A stretch of DNA of 64,000 nucleotides, taken from contig NC_067130.1 in NCBI RefSeq assembly GCF_021347895.1, positions 24,449,817 to 24,513,816 of the forward strand, written 5' to 3'. A program made the translations under genes and the position numbers. The notes beneath the pieces are model-generated. The model saw nothing but the letters and a program-made list of their open reading frames with translations, searched no databases and was not told where the DNA came from. Source of the DNA: Acanthochromis polyacanthus. Lineage: Eukaryota; Chordata; Actinopteri; Pomacentridae. Of the stretch, positions 49,301 through 60,539 are shown piece after piece; within the stretch, counting starts at the first letter, position 1; the number at the start of each line of letters is the position of its first letter.

Positions 49301-52077
49301 ATTTATGGTTTCACCCATACACTTCCTCCAGTCTGCTCCCATTGAAAGCATAGTGCTGGACCTCTTTCACACCGTTGTTATTCAGCATGCTAAAAAAAAA
49401 AAAAAAGGAAAGAAAAAGGACTGCCCTGTAAACCTTAAATTCACAATTAAGTTTGCATTCAACAAAGAGGAAAATGAATTCCCTATTTGTGAAAACCTGC
49501 TGTATGAAGTCAAAACACGCAATCATAATATCTCCTCATATCACAGTATTAAGAGACATACTTGTATTTACCCAGCTGCTATTTTTTGTTAGTTTAATTA
49601 AAGCAAATGTTGAGTCTAAGAAAATAACACATAAAATAACATCCATCCTGTTTTGCAAATGCTGGCTCACCTGTTTGAGAAATTTGATTCTTGCAGACTC
49701 TACCCTTAAGTGGGTCATGGATGATACAAACATGAGGCCATATTTTACTTGTGATCATACATTTCAAAATGGATGAAAGTGATTGATTTTAAAATCTGAT
49801 GTAATTAATTATGATGATATAATGATATATTATCAATTTATTAATAAGTGTATTTGCCTATTACATTTTTAAATGATGGGGGAAAATGACATATTAAATT
49901 GAGCAGAAGTTCTGTTTAGACTTTTGCCAACACATAATTGCTGAACAAATATACTCCTATTATTTCTTTTACAAATTAAAGAAAGCTGTCTTTGACTCAC
50001 TGTGACCATGATATGGCAAGTAATAATTTAAAATAACTAATGCAATTTATTTCAAGATGCAGAAATGCAGAAAGCAGCATCTTACAGCTTCAAAATGCCT
50101 TTATGCTGATTTGAAGGGAAAAAAAGAAGAATGCAATTAGATTACAGTGAACAATCATACTGGTCTAAACCTATTAGAGAAAAATCAATATAACTTACAA
50201 GCACCACACATTTGCCAATTTAATTAGTCTGAAAATGGTATTTACAACTTACATGGTCAAAGAATTCACAGATATTCCAATGAAAGAATTAGCAGGTATG
50301 ACTTGTATGAAGACATTCTCCACTATTTCCCTGTTTAAAAGATGAACATGGAACATTTTACACCAGTTGAATGTTCAAAACTATTATCAAACAATATACT
50401 TTGCAATTATTTACTCTTAAATGCTACATACAAAATAAAATCCTCTTCACTGGACTGAATATACTGCAACCCAGGAAAGGAAGTGAGACCTGTGTTTGTG
50501 ATCCCACTGCAATGAAAGGAACTTGAGTCAGGAACCAGTAAACAAACAACTGTCAACTAGAGACGTCACATTGCTTTCTTGTCAAGATATGATTATTTTG
50601 TCCGGTAATAGGCAAACGGAATTCTACTTACAGGTATTTTAACTTAGGCAGATCCTTAAAGGCCTCTTTGTCAATGTATGATAGTGTTTTCATATCAGTT
50701 AGTTGTCTATTGGAAACACAACATATTTTTGTTTCATCAAACATACCTTTTCATGCATAATTTATTTTTCTTGCTGAAAAAAAATCCATAAAAGTTTAAT
50801 TTAAAGAAATATGCCCATGTTCGTGTACAAGCGTTGAGCAGCTAAAAGGCCTTCTTACTCTTATTTACAATAACGAAATACATTATGGTCAATATAGTAT
50901 TACTAATACTACTACAGGACAGGGCCATTATGAGACTTCTATCTGTATTTATAGTGGCACAAATAGGAGGTTTGATTTTAATCACAGTCAGGTTGCACTA
51001 CTGAAAGCTTACTTACATGTGCGTGACCCTGGACAGGTTGTGGAAAGAATGCCTCTCTAGATATTTAAGAGTATCATCATCAGAGATGTATCTAAAAAAC
51101 AGACAAGCAAACAAAATATAATATAAAATACAATACAGAGACTCAGACTGTTGTTGGATTTGCAGCAGTTTGCACTCAGGCTTTATGCAAGAACAACTTT
51201 CATGGACAGATTTGTTTTTGTGGCATTTATGAATGACCTACGACAACAGATCACTTTTAGAATTTTTTGTCAGGCATAAAAAGGGTCCTAGGCCCCTTTG
51301 CACAATCCGTAAAAGTGGACGAGGTAATTCAAATACTTATTGAATTCCTCATCCATAGCAGTGTCCACTGGGGAAACATAAGACTCGGGACTGTTGTCGA
51401 GCAGCTCCTCCTGACTGGCTACAGCCCTATGGATTTGTGGGGGAACTGGTAATGGGTCAAAGCTGGACTCTGTGTCTGCTGGTTTCAATTGTGGCTGATC
51501 ACCACAGCTTTCTCATATCAGCGCAAACAGTGGTTGCAGGCAGGGCAGGACTGACAGGGAGAGCAAGAGGGTGAGTGAGGGAGAAAGCAGGAGCTGGGAT
51601 TATGACAGGCTTGTGTTTTAGATTTTAGTGTTTACAATGTTCAGTGAGGTGTTTGCTTTGGTACTGTTTAGTTGTCTTGATAAGTGACATCCTTCACTCT
51701 TGCCAGTTGGACTGGTTGGAAAGAAAAGAGTTAATGTTTGAAGAAATAAAGAATCTTACATGTGAGAAATGTTAGCCAAGTTGGCAAAGGCATTCTGAGG
51801 AACAGAAGAAAGCTTTGTCCCCACAAGCCACCTGAAACAGAAACACGAGTCTTTTCAGTCTAAACACAATAATTACTGGCAGAAAACAGTGTTGAGAGAA
51901 TTTAGTTACTTACACCTCTTGTGTGCTGGAGTGGAAAACAGGCATGACTTCGGCACCAAAACACGACACACTGTTGATGTCCCAGTCACACTGGCAATGA
52001 AGTGGACAATATTCCAGAGAAAGAGTAACCTTGACAAGAATGAAAGCAAAAAAAGAGGGATTCAAATTAGGTCTCAT
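46390..52077 (-). CDS. fshr: Glycoprotein-hormone receptor, fshr-like (11 coding exons)
   Basis: Gonadotropin receptor of the plasma membrane, coupling mainly to Gs. Minus-strand exons (high to low): 52077-51914, 51831-51760, 51091-51017, 50706-50632, 50506-50432, 50330-50253, 49389-49321, 49019-48942, 48781-48593, 47690-46607, 46530-46390. All junctions are GT..AG; the phases fit and the total is 2100 nt (699 aa). Exon 1 holds a signal peptide ([20 protein letters not shown]) and the Cys-rich cap [10 protein letters not shown]. Exons 2-8 are leucine-rich repeats of 69-78 nt, as in FSHR. Exon 9 ends in the hinge motif [14 protein letters not shown]. Exon 10 has NPCEDVM and TM1-6; exon 11 has TM7. 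Changes from the family: Gln511 in QRW (normally ERW), Asn625 in FTNF (normally FTDF), His667 in HPFFY (normally NPFLY), and a tail that stops at QAHLY. Lack of the LHCGR-type extra exon and the hinge spacing favour fshr, but lhcgr or a diverged paralogue is not excluded. Confidence 0.88.
46531..46606 (-). other. Extra 76-bp intron between TM6 and TM7 of the receptor
   Basis: Donor TCTAAG|GTGTGA and acceptor CTCCATAG|GTGCTG join GAG-TCT-AAG to GTG-CTG-CTG in phase 0, giving [13 protein letters not shown], which matches the receptor family across the junction. Reading through gives TESKV and a stop. In mammals this whole region is one exon. Confidence 0.85.
47876..47905. mobile_element. Short Tc1 end fragment in fshr intron
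   Basis: ACACTAATCAGCCACAACATTAAAA resembles the end motif of the family at 30305. Nothing else of the element remains. Confidence 0.4.
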
Positions 52078-52312
52078 TGTAAAAGCAGAGCATCAGTGGT
52101 ACAGACAAATCAGTTTAGAAAGTGACTGGGCTGTCCTGGATGATGTCAGTAGACATTACAAAACTAGCACTTCTGGTTTAGAGCTTCAAAATAAAACTAT
52201 TAAAGTAATGCTGTGTAATACAAATTATCAAATAGATTTACATAGCAGCTGTTGTTAGCATTCATTGTACATACAAAATCCTTTTTTATTTCAGCTAAGC
52301 ATTTTTTCTAAT

Positions 52313-52316
<4 letters not shown>

Positions 52317-52376
<60 letters not shown>

Positions 52377-52377
52377 T
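52317..52377. repeat. (CA)n(TA)n microsatellite
   Basis: About 20 CA units then TA units, directly left of the foldback element. Confidence 0.95.
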
Positions 52378-52605
52378 ATGGCATGCCGTTTAGGAAATTA
52401 TATATATAATGAAACTTGATATATATATAATGAAAGTCGATATATATATAACGAAACTTGATATATATATAATGAAACTTGACATATATATAATGAAAGT
52501 CGATATATATATAATGAAACTTGATATATATATATAATGAAAGTCGATATATATAATGAAACTTGATATATATATAATGAAAGTTGATATATATATAATG
52601 AAAGT

Positions 52606-52659
<54 letters not shown>

Positions 52660-54126
52660 CGACTTTCATTATATATATATCAACTTTCATTATATATATA
52701 TATCAAGTTTCATTATATATATATCAAGTTTCATTATATATATATATCGACTTTCATTATATATATATCAACTTTCATTATATATATATCTACTTTCATT
52801 ATATATATATCAACTTTCATTATATATATATCAAGTTTCATTATATATATATATCGACTTTCATTATATATATATATATCAACTTTCATTATATATATAT
52901 CAAATCTTTTTTTCCTACCGAGCCCCGCAAGGGACATGTCCGTATGGCGAAGCGACAATGAAGGACACTCACCCGGACGAGAATTTTATTGAGTTTTATT
53001 TTGAAATCGGCCTGAAATACACAGACATTCAAGCAGTGCGATGCGCTAAGAGTCTGCCATGCAGACCAGCGATCCTGATAATGGTAGAGGGTATGTCACA
53101 ATAAAAATGTCTCAGTTTGGACAGAACAGCAGCCTTCAGCTGAAATCCAGTACAATTGTGTCCCATCAGTGGCGTGATCATGGATGTGTCCAGGCAGCAG
53201 CTGACCTCTGCCTCGTAATTAGCCTTAAGACCAGCTATAAAGATAAACATAGATATTATCATTATCATCAACATATGGTGCATGTGTTTAACCTTTAAGC
53301 TATGTAGGGATGCAAATGTAGTCGAAGCTAAGTAGCTAAGCTAATGCTAACACGTTCAGTGTTCAGAATCAAAACATCTCTAAAAATTACCTGTTTTCTC
53401 AAACGTAGTTGCCGTTCCCTGTGACAACCATGAAGACAGATAGATAATCACAGAAGAGCTCATGTGAAGAGCAAATGTCCAATAAGGTTCCTGTTTTTGT
53501 TTGCCATGTTCTTCCAGGGCTCAGTAGGAAAAAGTCTGAATATATGGAATGAAACTTTGAATAGATGGAATGAAAATCTGAACATTCTATATTCCGACTT
53601 TCATTCCATATATATATCTCAACTTTCATTATATATATATATATATATATCGACTTTCATTATATATATATATCAAGTTTCATTATATATATATCGACTT
53701 TCATTATATATATATCAAGTTTGATTATATATATATCGACTTTCATTATATATATATCAACTTTCATTATATATATATCAAGTTTGATTATATATATATC
53801 GACTTTCATTATATATATATCGACTTTCATTATATATATATCAAGTTTGATTATATATATATCGACTTTCATTATATATATATCAAGTTTCATTATATAT
53901 ATATCGACTTTCATTATATATATATCGACTTTCATTATATATATATCAAGTTTGATTATATATATATCGACTTTCATTATATATATATCGACTTTCATTA
54001 TATATATATCAAGTTTGATTATATATATATCGACTTTCATTATATATATATCGACTTTCATTATATATATATCGACTTTCATTATATATATATCGACTTT
54101 CATTATATATATAATTTCCTAAACGG

Positions 54127-54132
<6 letters not shown>
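52378..54132. mobile_element. Foldback element built of a 21-bp AT-rich satellite
   Basis: The outer ends are inverse copies: ATGGCATGCCGTTTAGGAAA at 52378 and TTTCCTAAACGGCATGCCAT ending at 54132. Inside, units of about 21 bp (ATATATATAT plus an 11-base core such as CGACTTTCATT, CAAGTTTCATT, CAACTTTCATT or CAAGTTTGATT) point left to right in 52660-52905 and 53590-54115 and in the inverse direction in 52400-52610. A (TA)n centre lies at 52608-52660. A 680-bp unique block interrupts the array (52906-53585). The ends sit in TA repeats, so the target duplication cannot be defined. The YIYI- or KVDIYI-type frames here are artefacts. Confidence 0.85.
52906..53585 (+). other. Unique block inside the foldback element
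   Basis: Non-repetitive, higher-GC sequence. A plus-strand reading near 52955-53080 gives ATMKDTHPDENFIEFYFEIG, then LKYTDIQAVRCAKS. This resembles the N terminus of IS3EU-like or similar eukaryotic DDE transposases ('FYFxxGxxYxDI'). The frame ends at 53104 without a catalytic domain. The block could be what is left of the autonomous element's coding region. At 53535-53600 lie non-expanded forms of the satellite core (GGAATGAAACTTTGAATAG). Confidence 0.45.
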
Positions 54133-54157
<25 letters not shown>

Positions 54158-54788
54158 CATACATACATACTATGGAAGCGAATGTCACTCAAAACTCAAA
54201 TTCAAAAGCATTAGCAGAAATGCTTTTGCATTTCAAAGTCATGGCTGCACTTTTTGACTCAAAAATAAAATTAAAAAGCAATATTCCAAAATGCAATTTA
54301 ATTTTCTTCTTCGGACAAAGTACGTTTTATCAGTTTGTTTCCTGGCTATGAAAGACACAAGCGGAAACAAAAAACTCAAGCCGTTTTTTCGTTTTTTCAA
54401 AAACAAAAAAACAGGAAATGGTTCATTTTTTCGTTTTTTCGTTTTCACCCCCAAAATGAAAATACGACTCTATATTTCGTTTCATTGGTGGGCGAGGTTT
54501 CGGAGCCCGCCGGTGCGGTGCCCATCACAATAAAGCTCCCGAAATAATAACTCTAATTTAGCATTTCCCAATGTGTTTTGCTCGCGCAACGCCGCTCGGG
54601 GTGCTGCGCAGCAAGAAATACGGCCGGCGTCTTGTTCCGGTCAGCCGCTCCACTCAGCGCTGTTTGACAGCGCATTTAATCCATCTTAACTCTGAATATT
54701 AAACCGATTTTCACGCGTTTTTTATTTTTATTTTTTTTGCTACAAACGTCATACATGTAGCTATGATCAGTGGTGTAGTCTACGTGAT
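54133..54788. other. Intergenic with T/C-rich runs
   Basis: A (TA)n(CATA)n lead at 54133-54170, then A/T-rich text with several 'CGTTTTTTC' runs (54380-54450). No gene or named repeat recognised. Confidence 0.4.
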
Positions 54789-54965
54789 ACGCAGGTATAC
54801 ACCCCACCACGAGAAAATTTTTCCAAATTTCTGTATACCCACTTAAAAATGCGCAAAGATACGTATACCCAGGGGTGTAAACACGCAGGTATACGCCTTA
54901 TACCCACTAGAAAAGGTCCCGAATTTCCATATAACCACTCAAAAATGCGCAAACACATGTATTAG
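54789..54965. repeat. Imperfect tandem duplication of about 104 bp
   Basis: 'CGCAGGTATAC', 'CCCACTAGAAAA'-type and 'CACTTAAAAATGCGCAAA' motifs at 54789-54858 recur at 54893-54955. Non-coding. Confidence 0.65.
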
Positions 54966-55521
54966 TATGTTTGTTTTTTTTGACATAACGTTCACTTTTC
55001 TCTGTGTCAGGAAGCGGTGAAGCTGTATGGGACAGGGGAAGGTGTCTGGCTGAGAACAGGGCTCACTAAAGGCCGACCGCGGTCCGGATCCGGACCCAGA
55101 CGCAGTCTATACGGGTGTAAATTTGACAGGTCGCTTCTATTTTACCGGTGCAGCTTTCCAGTGTTTATCATTGGTCTATCAGCTCAGAAACGCACAGACC
55201 AATTATGTACAGTTCAGGCATCCCACGTGACGCTGCTCAGCCAATGACGTCGCTGAATCGCATCGCAGCTCTGCCTTCAAAAAGTAGCTGAGAGATGAGG
55301 GACAGAGAGGACAGTAGTGATGGGAGTTCGGCTCTTTTTTAGAGAGCTTTTGGCACTGCTTCCAAAGAAAAGCCGGTTCTTTCGGCTCCCAAACGGCTCC
55401 TAATTTATTATTCTTTGTAGCCTCATATTTAGCCTAACCAGGCAAATATGAATCATTTGTATTTTGACAAACTCTTTTTCATTCAGTGTTTTTATGAGAA
55501 GCCTTATAATTGACTCATTTT

Positions 55522-56932
55522 TTTTCCCACAATATTTTGATTTTGATTTTCACAGCAGTGGAAACATTTTTACATTTGTATAAAATAGAATACAAACTGT
55601 TCTGCTGCCTTTTTACATGTATATATACAAACACCCCCCCCCCAAAAAAAAAAAACAACAAAAAAAAAACAAAAAACAAAACTAAAATAAAAATTGACAA
55701 AAGGTCATAACAGTCGAACACAAACAATCTGCTTCTCTCCTCTATAAATCTTAGTGCAAGTCCGGTTGCAAGCTATCTCTTATATGAGAATGTACACACA
55801 ATTAAAATGTAGGTGTTGAAACTGCATGGTCCAATCATTCATCTGTCTGAGGGTCTGCTAAATCTTGGTCTTTGACATAGTTCACAAAGGGTCCCCAAAT
55901 GTTCTCAAAGACCTGCTGTTTGCCTTTCATGATGTAGGTTATTCTTTCTACTGGGAGATTTGAGAGCATCTGTTTCAACCACTGGCCAATACTTGGTCTA
56001 CTCATTGATTTCCACATTAATGCAATACACTTCTTGGCAGTGAGCAAACTGAGGTCTATAAAAGCTCTTTCATGTTTTTTATACCTGGAATTTTTTGGAT
56101 ATAGTCCCAGGAGGAAAAATTTTGGGTTTATTGGAATTTGCTTTGAAATAATTTTTTCAATTGTCTTCGTCACCTCTTCCCAAAATTGACTTATTTTTCT
56201 ACATTGCCAGATACAGTGGAAAAAAGATCCCTTCGAATCAGTGCATTTTGTGCAGTTGTCTGGAATGTTTTTGTTGTATTTGTTTAATTCAACTGGAGTG
56301 ATGTAGTTCCTCATTAACCATAGTGAATTAATTTATAGCGTGAGTTTATGGATTTTGTGTGTGCTTCAGCACAAGCTTGACTCCAGTCCTCCTCAGAAAT
56401 TTCCAGTCGCAAGTTTTCTGACCAAGCCTTCGGCTTATAATATGAGTTTTCAGATGATGAAGATGTTACCCAATTATAAATTTCCGAGATGAGACCTTTT
56501 CTCTGACTGTTTTTTAGCATAATTTTTTCTAATGAAGTTTGTTGGGGTTTTCTATGTTCATTATTCTGACTAGTTCTAATAAAGTTTCTAATCTGGAGGT
56601 ATTTGAAAAAGTGATTTTTGCTAAGGTTATAAGTGGCAGTAAGCTGCTCAAAGGTCATCAAAATATCTGAGTCTGGTGGGTAAAGATTTTGAATTGTTTT
56701 AATGCCCTTACAGCTCCATTGCTTGAATCCTGAGTCGGCTCTTCCAGGAGGAAAGAGCTGATTCCCCCATATGGGACTAAACTGAGTTAGTCTTTGTGTT
56801 TCTTTTAAATACTTTTTAACATCAAACCAGACCTTTATCATATGTTTTAAAATGGGATTTTTGGTTTGTTTTCGTAATCTTTTTGCTGTATCTGAATGAA
56901 TATATAAGGGTAGAGGCAATTGCAGACCATAA
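55522..56932 (-). mobile_element. 5'-truncated L1-type LINE with 18-bp target duplication
   Basis: Identical 18-bp sequences TTATAATTGACTCATTTT stand at 55504-55521 and 56933-56950. The insert between them is oriented minus, with a T run (poly-A of the minus strand) at its left edge. The coding remnant is ORF2 C terminus in two frames: 56919-56314 (KQWSCKGIKTIQNLYPPDSD, FKYLQIRNFIRTSQ) and 56314-55835 (CTKCTDSKGSFFHCIWQCRK, FWEEVTKTIEKI). An A/C-rich run is at 55627-55690. It differs in sequence from the L1 at 34493-40254, so it is a second lineage. Confidence 0.9.
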
Positions 56933-57119
56933 TTATAATTGACTCATTTTGTACATTTTCTCTGTTACAAAAACAGGTATTCTTGCTTTTGTTTATTATT
57001 TCAACCAAACTTTTTTGCATAAAAAATAAATGAACAAAACTCTGCACATGAACCCACAGAACCAGAACAGAAACAGAACCAGACTCAGTATTCAAACAGT
57101 ATAAATGTCCTCAGAGCAG

Positions 57120-57585
57120 GTTGACATTTAGAAAAATCAGATGGCTGAGCTTGGATGGGCTGATACCATTTCTTCTTTCAGTGAATATCTGCCGTGTTTT
57201 TGAGAAGATTCTCTCAGATGGAAGAAGTTGTCTCTCCTCCATCACCTTCACCAGGTGGGGCAGACTGAGGCCTTGTCCTGCTCCAGCTCAGTGGGTCATC
57301 TGCTGGTTGGATGAGGGGTTCCTCTAGATATGATCCTCCATTACCACATCAGCTGTAGGATTTCTCCTGAATCATCTCCTGTAGCTCTTCCATCAAAGAG
57401 GCTCCACGCAGCAGAAGTTTGAGGTTCCTCCTCCACTTGGTCCTCTAATGGTGGAGGTGTCAGACTGCTGCTGCTGCTATTATTCTCTGAAGTGTCTCAT
57501 CAACAGCTCTGTCGTCATTGAAGGCAAGCTTCTTTAATCTAGGATCCAGTAACATGTTTTCTGCTAGGACAGTGTTAAACTCCAT
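57120..57585 (-). pseudogene. hAT transposase C-terminal remnant
   Basis: The minus-strand reading gives NMLLDPRLKKLAFNDDRAVD with a small change at the start, then ETLQRI; later 'EEPLIQPADDPLSW' and 'LPSERIFSKTADIF' with stops and shifts between them. This is the end of the catalytic domain and the hATC dimerisation region of a BED-type hAT transposase. It is broken. Confidence 0.75.
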
Positions 57586-57680
57586 ACTCCATTAAATACG
57601 TTAGGAGTCGGCTCTTCAGATTCACTACAAAGCATCGGCTCTGAGAGTTGTATCTTTTGTGCCTTATACATCTCTAGAGG

Positions 57681-58290
57681 ACAGACTGTGGTCACATGCT
57701 GACCATGTTTGGCTCAGCAAACAGCTGTAAGGCAGCTTTCTCAACTATGAACATAATCAAAATATGTTTTGAGAACGGCTCAAACAAGCAGCAGCTCAGC
57801 TCTCCCATTAAGCCGCAGAGATATTAGGGGAGTGATATGAGACAGACAAAAATGTGAAAGTGTTCAAATGTTTACATTTATGAGATTTATGTATTGTTAA
57901 AGATGTATAGAAGTTAATTCAGGTTGTTCAGTCATGCTTTTTTAAGTTCTGCACTTTATTTTAAGATATACAGTTATATATAAGTTATTTATTAATAAAT
58001 GTCAAAATATTTTTGAACCGTACTGAATTTATTTGACGGTCAGTTTTTGATTACAGGCAGACTCTAATAAAACTACCAGGTTACATCAGCATATATCACA
58101 GTAACTCAAGTTAGACAATATTATGTTCTGGACCTTTGCTGACTGGACCTCTCTGAATTTTAGCTGAATACCCCTGGCTTTGAAGAAGAGGGACATGAGT
58201 CTAACTGTCAGGGCCCTCTCCTCATTCCCTCCCCACCTGGCATCCCAAACAAAACCCCCTCCCTTATACTTTTCCTCCCTGTCTTGCCTC
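57681..58290. other. Intergenic, nothing firm
   Basis: AT-rich to 58060, then more mixed. No exon or named repeat recognised. Confidence 0.4.
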
Positions 58291-59032
58291 GGCTGAATCC
58301 CAAACCGCCCCCTACACACTCCCCCTCCACTACCGAGTGTCACTCCAAAAGAAGTCACACTCGCAGCTGTGGAGGGCACCTATTATTGAAGGGGGAGGGT
58401 ATAAATACGATCGTCAGGAATGGGATGCCCTGTCGCCTCACCGGAGAACGGAAGACGTCATCGCCATGGTAACACAAAGACGCCTACTGTCATGGCTGTA
58501 GGGCTGTGGCACAGGTTGCAATTAACAAGGATCGCTGCAGCTTCCAGAAGACGAAAGCATCCCACTTGTTTTTCACTCACATTTTTTCCAATCCTATTAT
58601 CTGGCATTTCAAATCCAACAAATGAATGAATAAATGAATTCTGTCAGTTGTGTTCAAATTTTAAGGTGTCAGGGGGTGCACAGTTAAATCAAACGTCAGC
58701 AGAGAAGATTTGTTTCTTTTGATTTATCTTTTTACACCACTCTTTTTGTGATGTTCTGTCAGTGTGAAAAAGGCGTGGGAGAAATAAAGGACGCATGTGG
58801 AACTCACATCAATATGTTTGTTTCCTCCTCCATTTCGACGTTGCACTTCCTGAAAAAGTTGTCCAGAGTGAGCATCGATGCAGACTCGTTATTTAAGGGC
58901 TGAACAGTCCACTCCCCCTCCGCACTACGCGGTTTGGGACGGCCCTTAATATGGAGGACCCTCCGCGGGAACGCGCAAACGGAGGGGTAGGTGTGTAGGG
59001 ATAGTGTGTAGGGGGCGGTTTGGGATTCAGCC
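58291..59032. mobile_element. MITE with perfect inverted ends and CTC target duplication
   Basis: The first 29 bases (starting GGCTGAATCCCAAACCGCCC) are the exact inverse of the last 29. CTC stands on both sides (58288-58290, 59033-59035). Total 742 bp, non-coding. The inside is GC-rich at both ends and holds GGGTATAAATACG at about 58398 and GACGTCATCG at 58454. Its size, GGCTG start and 3-bp duplication match the element in the pomk intron, so the two are probably of one class (PIF/Harbinger-like). Confidence 0.85.
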
Positions 59033-59075
59033 CTCCTGTCTCACATCCATCCCTTTTCCTCTGCTTTCCATCACA

Positions 59076-59123
59076 GCACGGCACCTGAGTGGAGTTCGGC
59101 TTCACAGCCGTCTCCACTCAGGT
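59076..59123. other. Strong hairpin
   Basis: CACCTGAGTGGAG and CTCCACTCAGGTG form a perfect 13-bp stem around a loop of about 18 bases. It is beside the MITE and upstream of the GC-rich block. Function unknown. Confidence 0.6.
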
Positions 59124-59319
59124 GATCAACCTGCTCCACGAGTCCCGGGCAGCTGGAAGAAATCATCCTGATTACTCACCAAGCAATAAGTACCGGCTCA
59201 ACACTCTACACCCTGCAAGATTGTTGAAATAGACTTTGCTGTCAGTTACGCTGTAGCCTCCAGAAAGTTTGTTGAAAATTTGATGTTTTTCTAACGTATC
59301 TCTCTCCTGCCTTCTTCCA

Positions 59320-59785
59320 GACCCAGCTGCCCGGGAACTTACCCACCCGAAACCCTCACCTGAACCCTCCAACCCATTCGGCACCGGTCCCCTCCCCACT
59401 CGGATCCCCCATTCCGCCCGGACCCCCTCCTGGAACCCCCGACCCATTTCCCTCCCGGCCGCTGGAGCTGCAGCAGCCAACCGGCTGCTCCCTGCCTCCC
59501 GGAGCCCCTCCCGGAACATCACCGGCGAGACGCCGTCTCTGCCCGGCCCGTCCAACACCTCGGCCCCTCGGATCGTCAGAATGCTAGGTCTCGTTCCCTC
59601 CGAACCCCTCCTCCTCCATCGAACTCTGAGCCCTTTGACGACTGGCCGCCAGGGATCCCCCACAGCCATCTGCGACGCTCCGGTCCCGCCCGGACCTTGG
59701 ACAACCGCCGATCCCCGTCCCCAGACCCACCCGGCCGCATCCTCCCTCCACCAGCATCCCTGTTCCTGCATCCAGGTGTTGTGAC
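59320..59785 (+). other. GC-rich, proline-codon-rich open block
   Basis: After a polypyrimidine tract and CTTCCAG acceptor (59315-59321), one plus frame stays open for about 90 codons with many Pro (for example PLGSPIPPGPPPGTPDPFPS). Another frame is open to 59784. On the minus strand a 199-codon frame is also open (59172-59771), as expected for GC-rich sequence. No domain is recognisable. It may be an exon, a captured fragment or just base composition. Confidence 0.3.
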
Positions 59786-60539
59786 ATTTTCACACTCCCC
59801 GGAAAAATCTGACTTCCCCTTCGCGTGAACGCGCGCGACTTACGTTTCACTCTGTGGCCACTTGACTGTTTTTGTTGTTTTCGGGTTAAATGTGACGAAG
59901 TCCCGAACTGCAGACATGTTTTCCTGTTAAATATGATTAGCTGACATGTTTTTCGTCCTCTTCTCATCCGTATGTGCGCACCCACCCTAAATGGCATCGG
60001 GAGAGATTCTGCGCTACTCTCAGCTTCACTCCTATGAGGACATCAGGACAGGACAGGGTGTAATCGCCAAATATTGTTTATATTCCATCAGTGTTCTACA
60101 CGTGCCAATAAAATTGTTCACTGAGAAAACTTTATATCTCCTTATTTAAAATCGGACTCCCCTAAGAATGCAAGGTATGGCATCAAAATGTCTGGTATTT
60201 ATGTATAAAGTCTTTAATATAAGTATAGTTCTTAAGTATAAAGTCATTTGTTATTGTTGGTATTTTTGTTGGGCCAGTTAACAATATAATAGAATTTAAA
60301 TTCTTTAATCCCACACCTGGGAAACTATTTGCTACAACAGCTAAAACACCAAATCACAAGTTATAAAAAAACAAACAAAAAAAATAGTAAATTAGTCTTT
60401 AAGGACAGAATAATAAAACAAGGGGCTAAATGATCACAATATGGCAGATTAAGAACAGAGAGGCTATTTTAAAACTAGGACTTTAACAGAAATGTGCAGG
60501 TTGAGTTAAATATTTTCATATTTATATATAGCTATATGT

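Larger units (their letters stand above)
55318..57680 (-). mobile_element. Decayed hAT transposon
   Basis: The left end TAGTGATGGGAGTTCGGCTC with internal 'AGCCGGTTCTTTCGGCTCCC' repeats is of the hAT type. The right side keeps 'AGTCGGCTCTTCAGATTCAC' remnants near 57605. A broken minus-strand transposase is at 57120-57585. A truncated L1 with its own target duplication splits the element. No 8-bp target duplication could be assigned. Confidence 0.7.

Noticed and set aside
53590..54115. Regular array that could be taken for a CRISPR
   Set aside because: There are no unique spacers of constant length; the units are tandem, AT-rich and flanked by inverted ends in a vertebrate genome.
52376..54122. 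Several long frames made of YIYI, STFIIYI or KVDIYIM repeats
   Set aside because: They are translations of the 21-bp AT-rich satellite and are open on both strands because the unit length is a multiple of 3.
58086..59117. Frames at 58086-58379 and 58893-59117 as proteins
   Set aside because: They mostly cover the inverted ends of the MITE and its GC-rich flanks.
59172..59997. Two long minus-strand frames (199 and 137 codons)
   Set aside because: They lie in a GC-rich block where stops are rare; composition is Gly/Arg/Trp-rich without domain features and they mirror the proline-rich plus frame.
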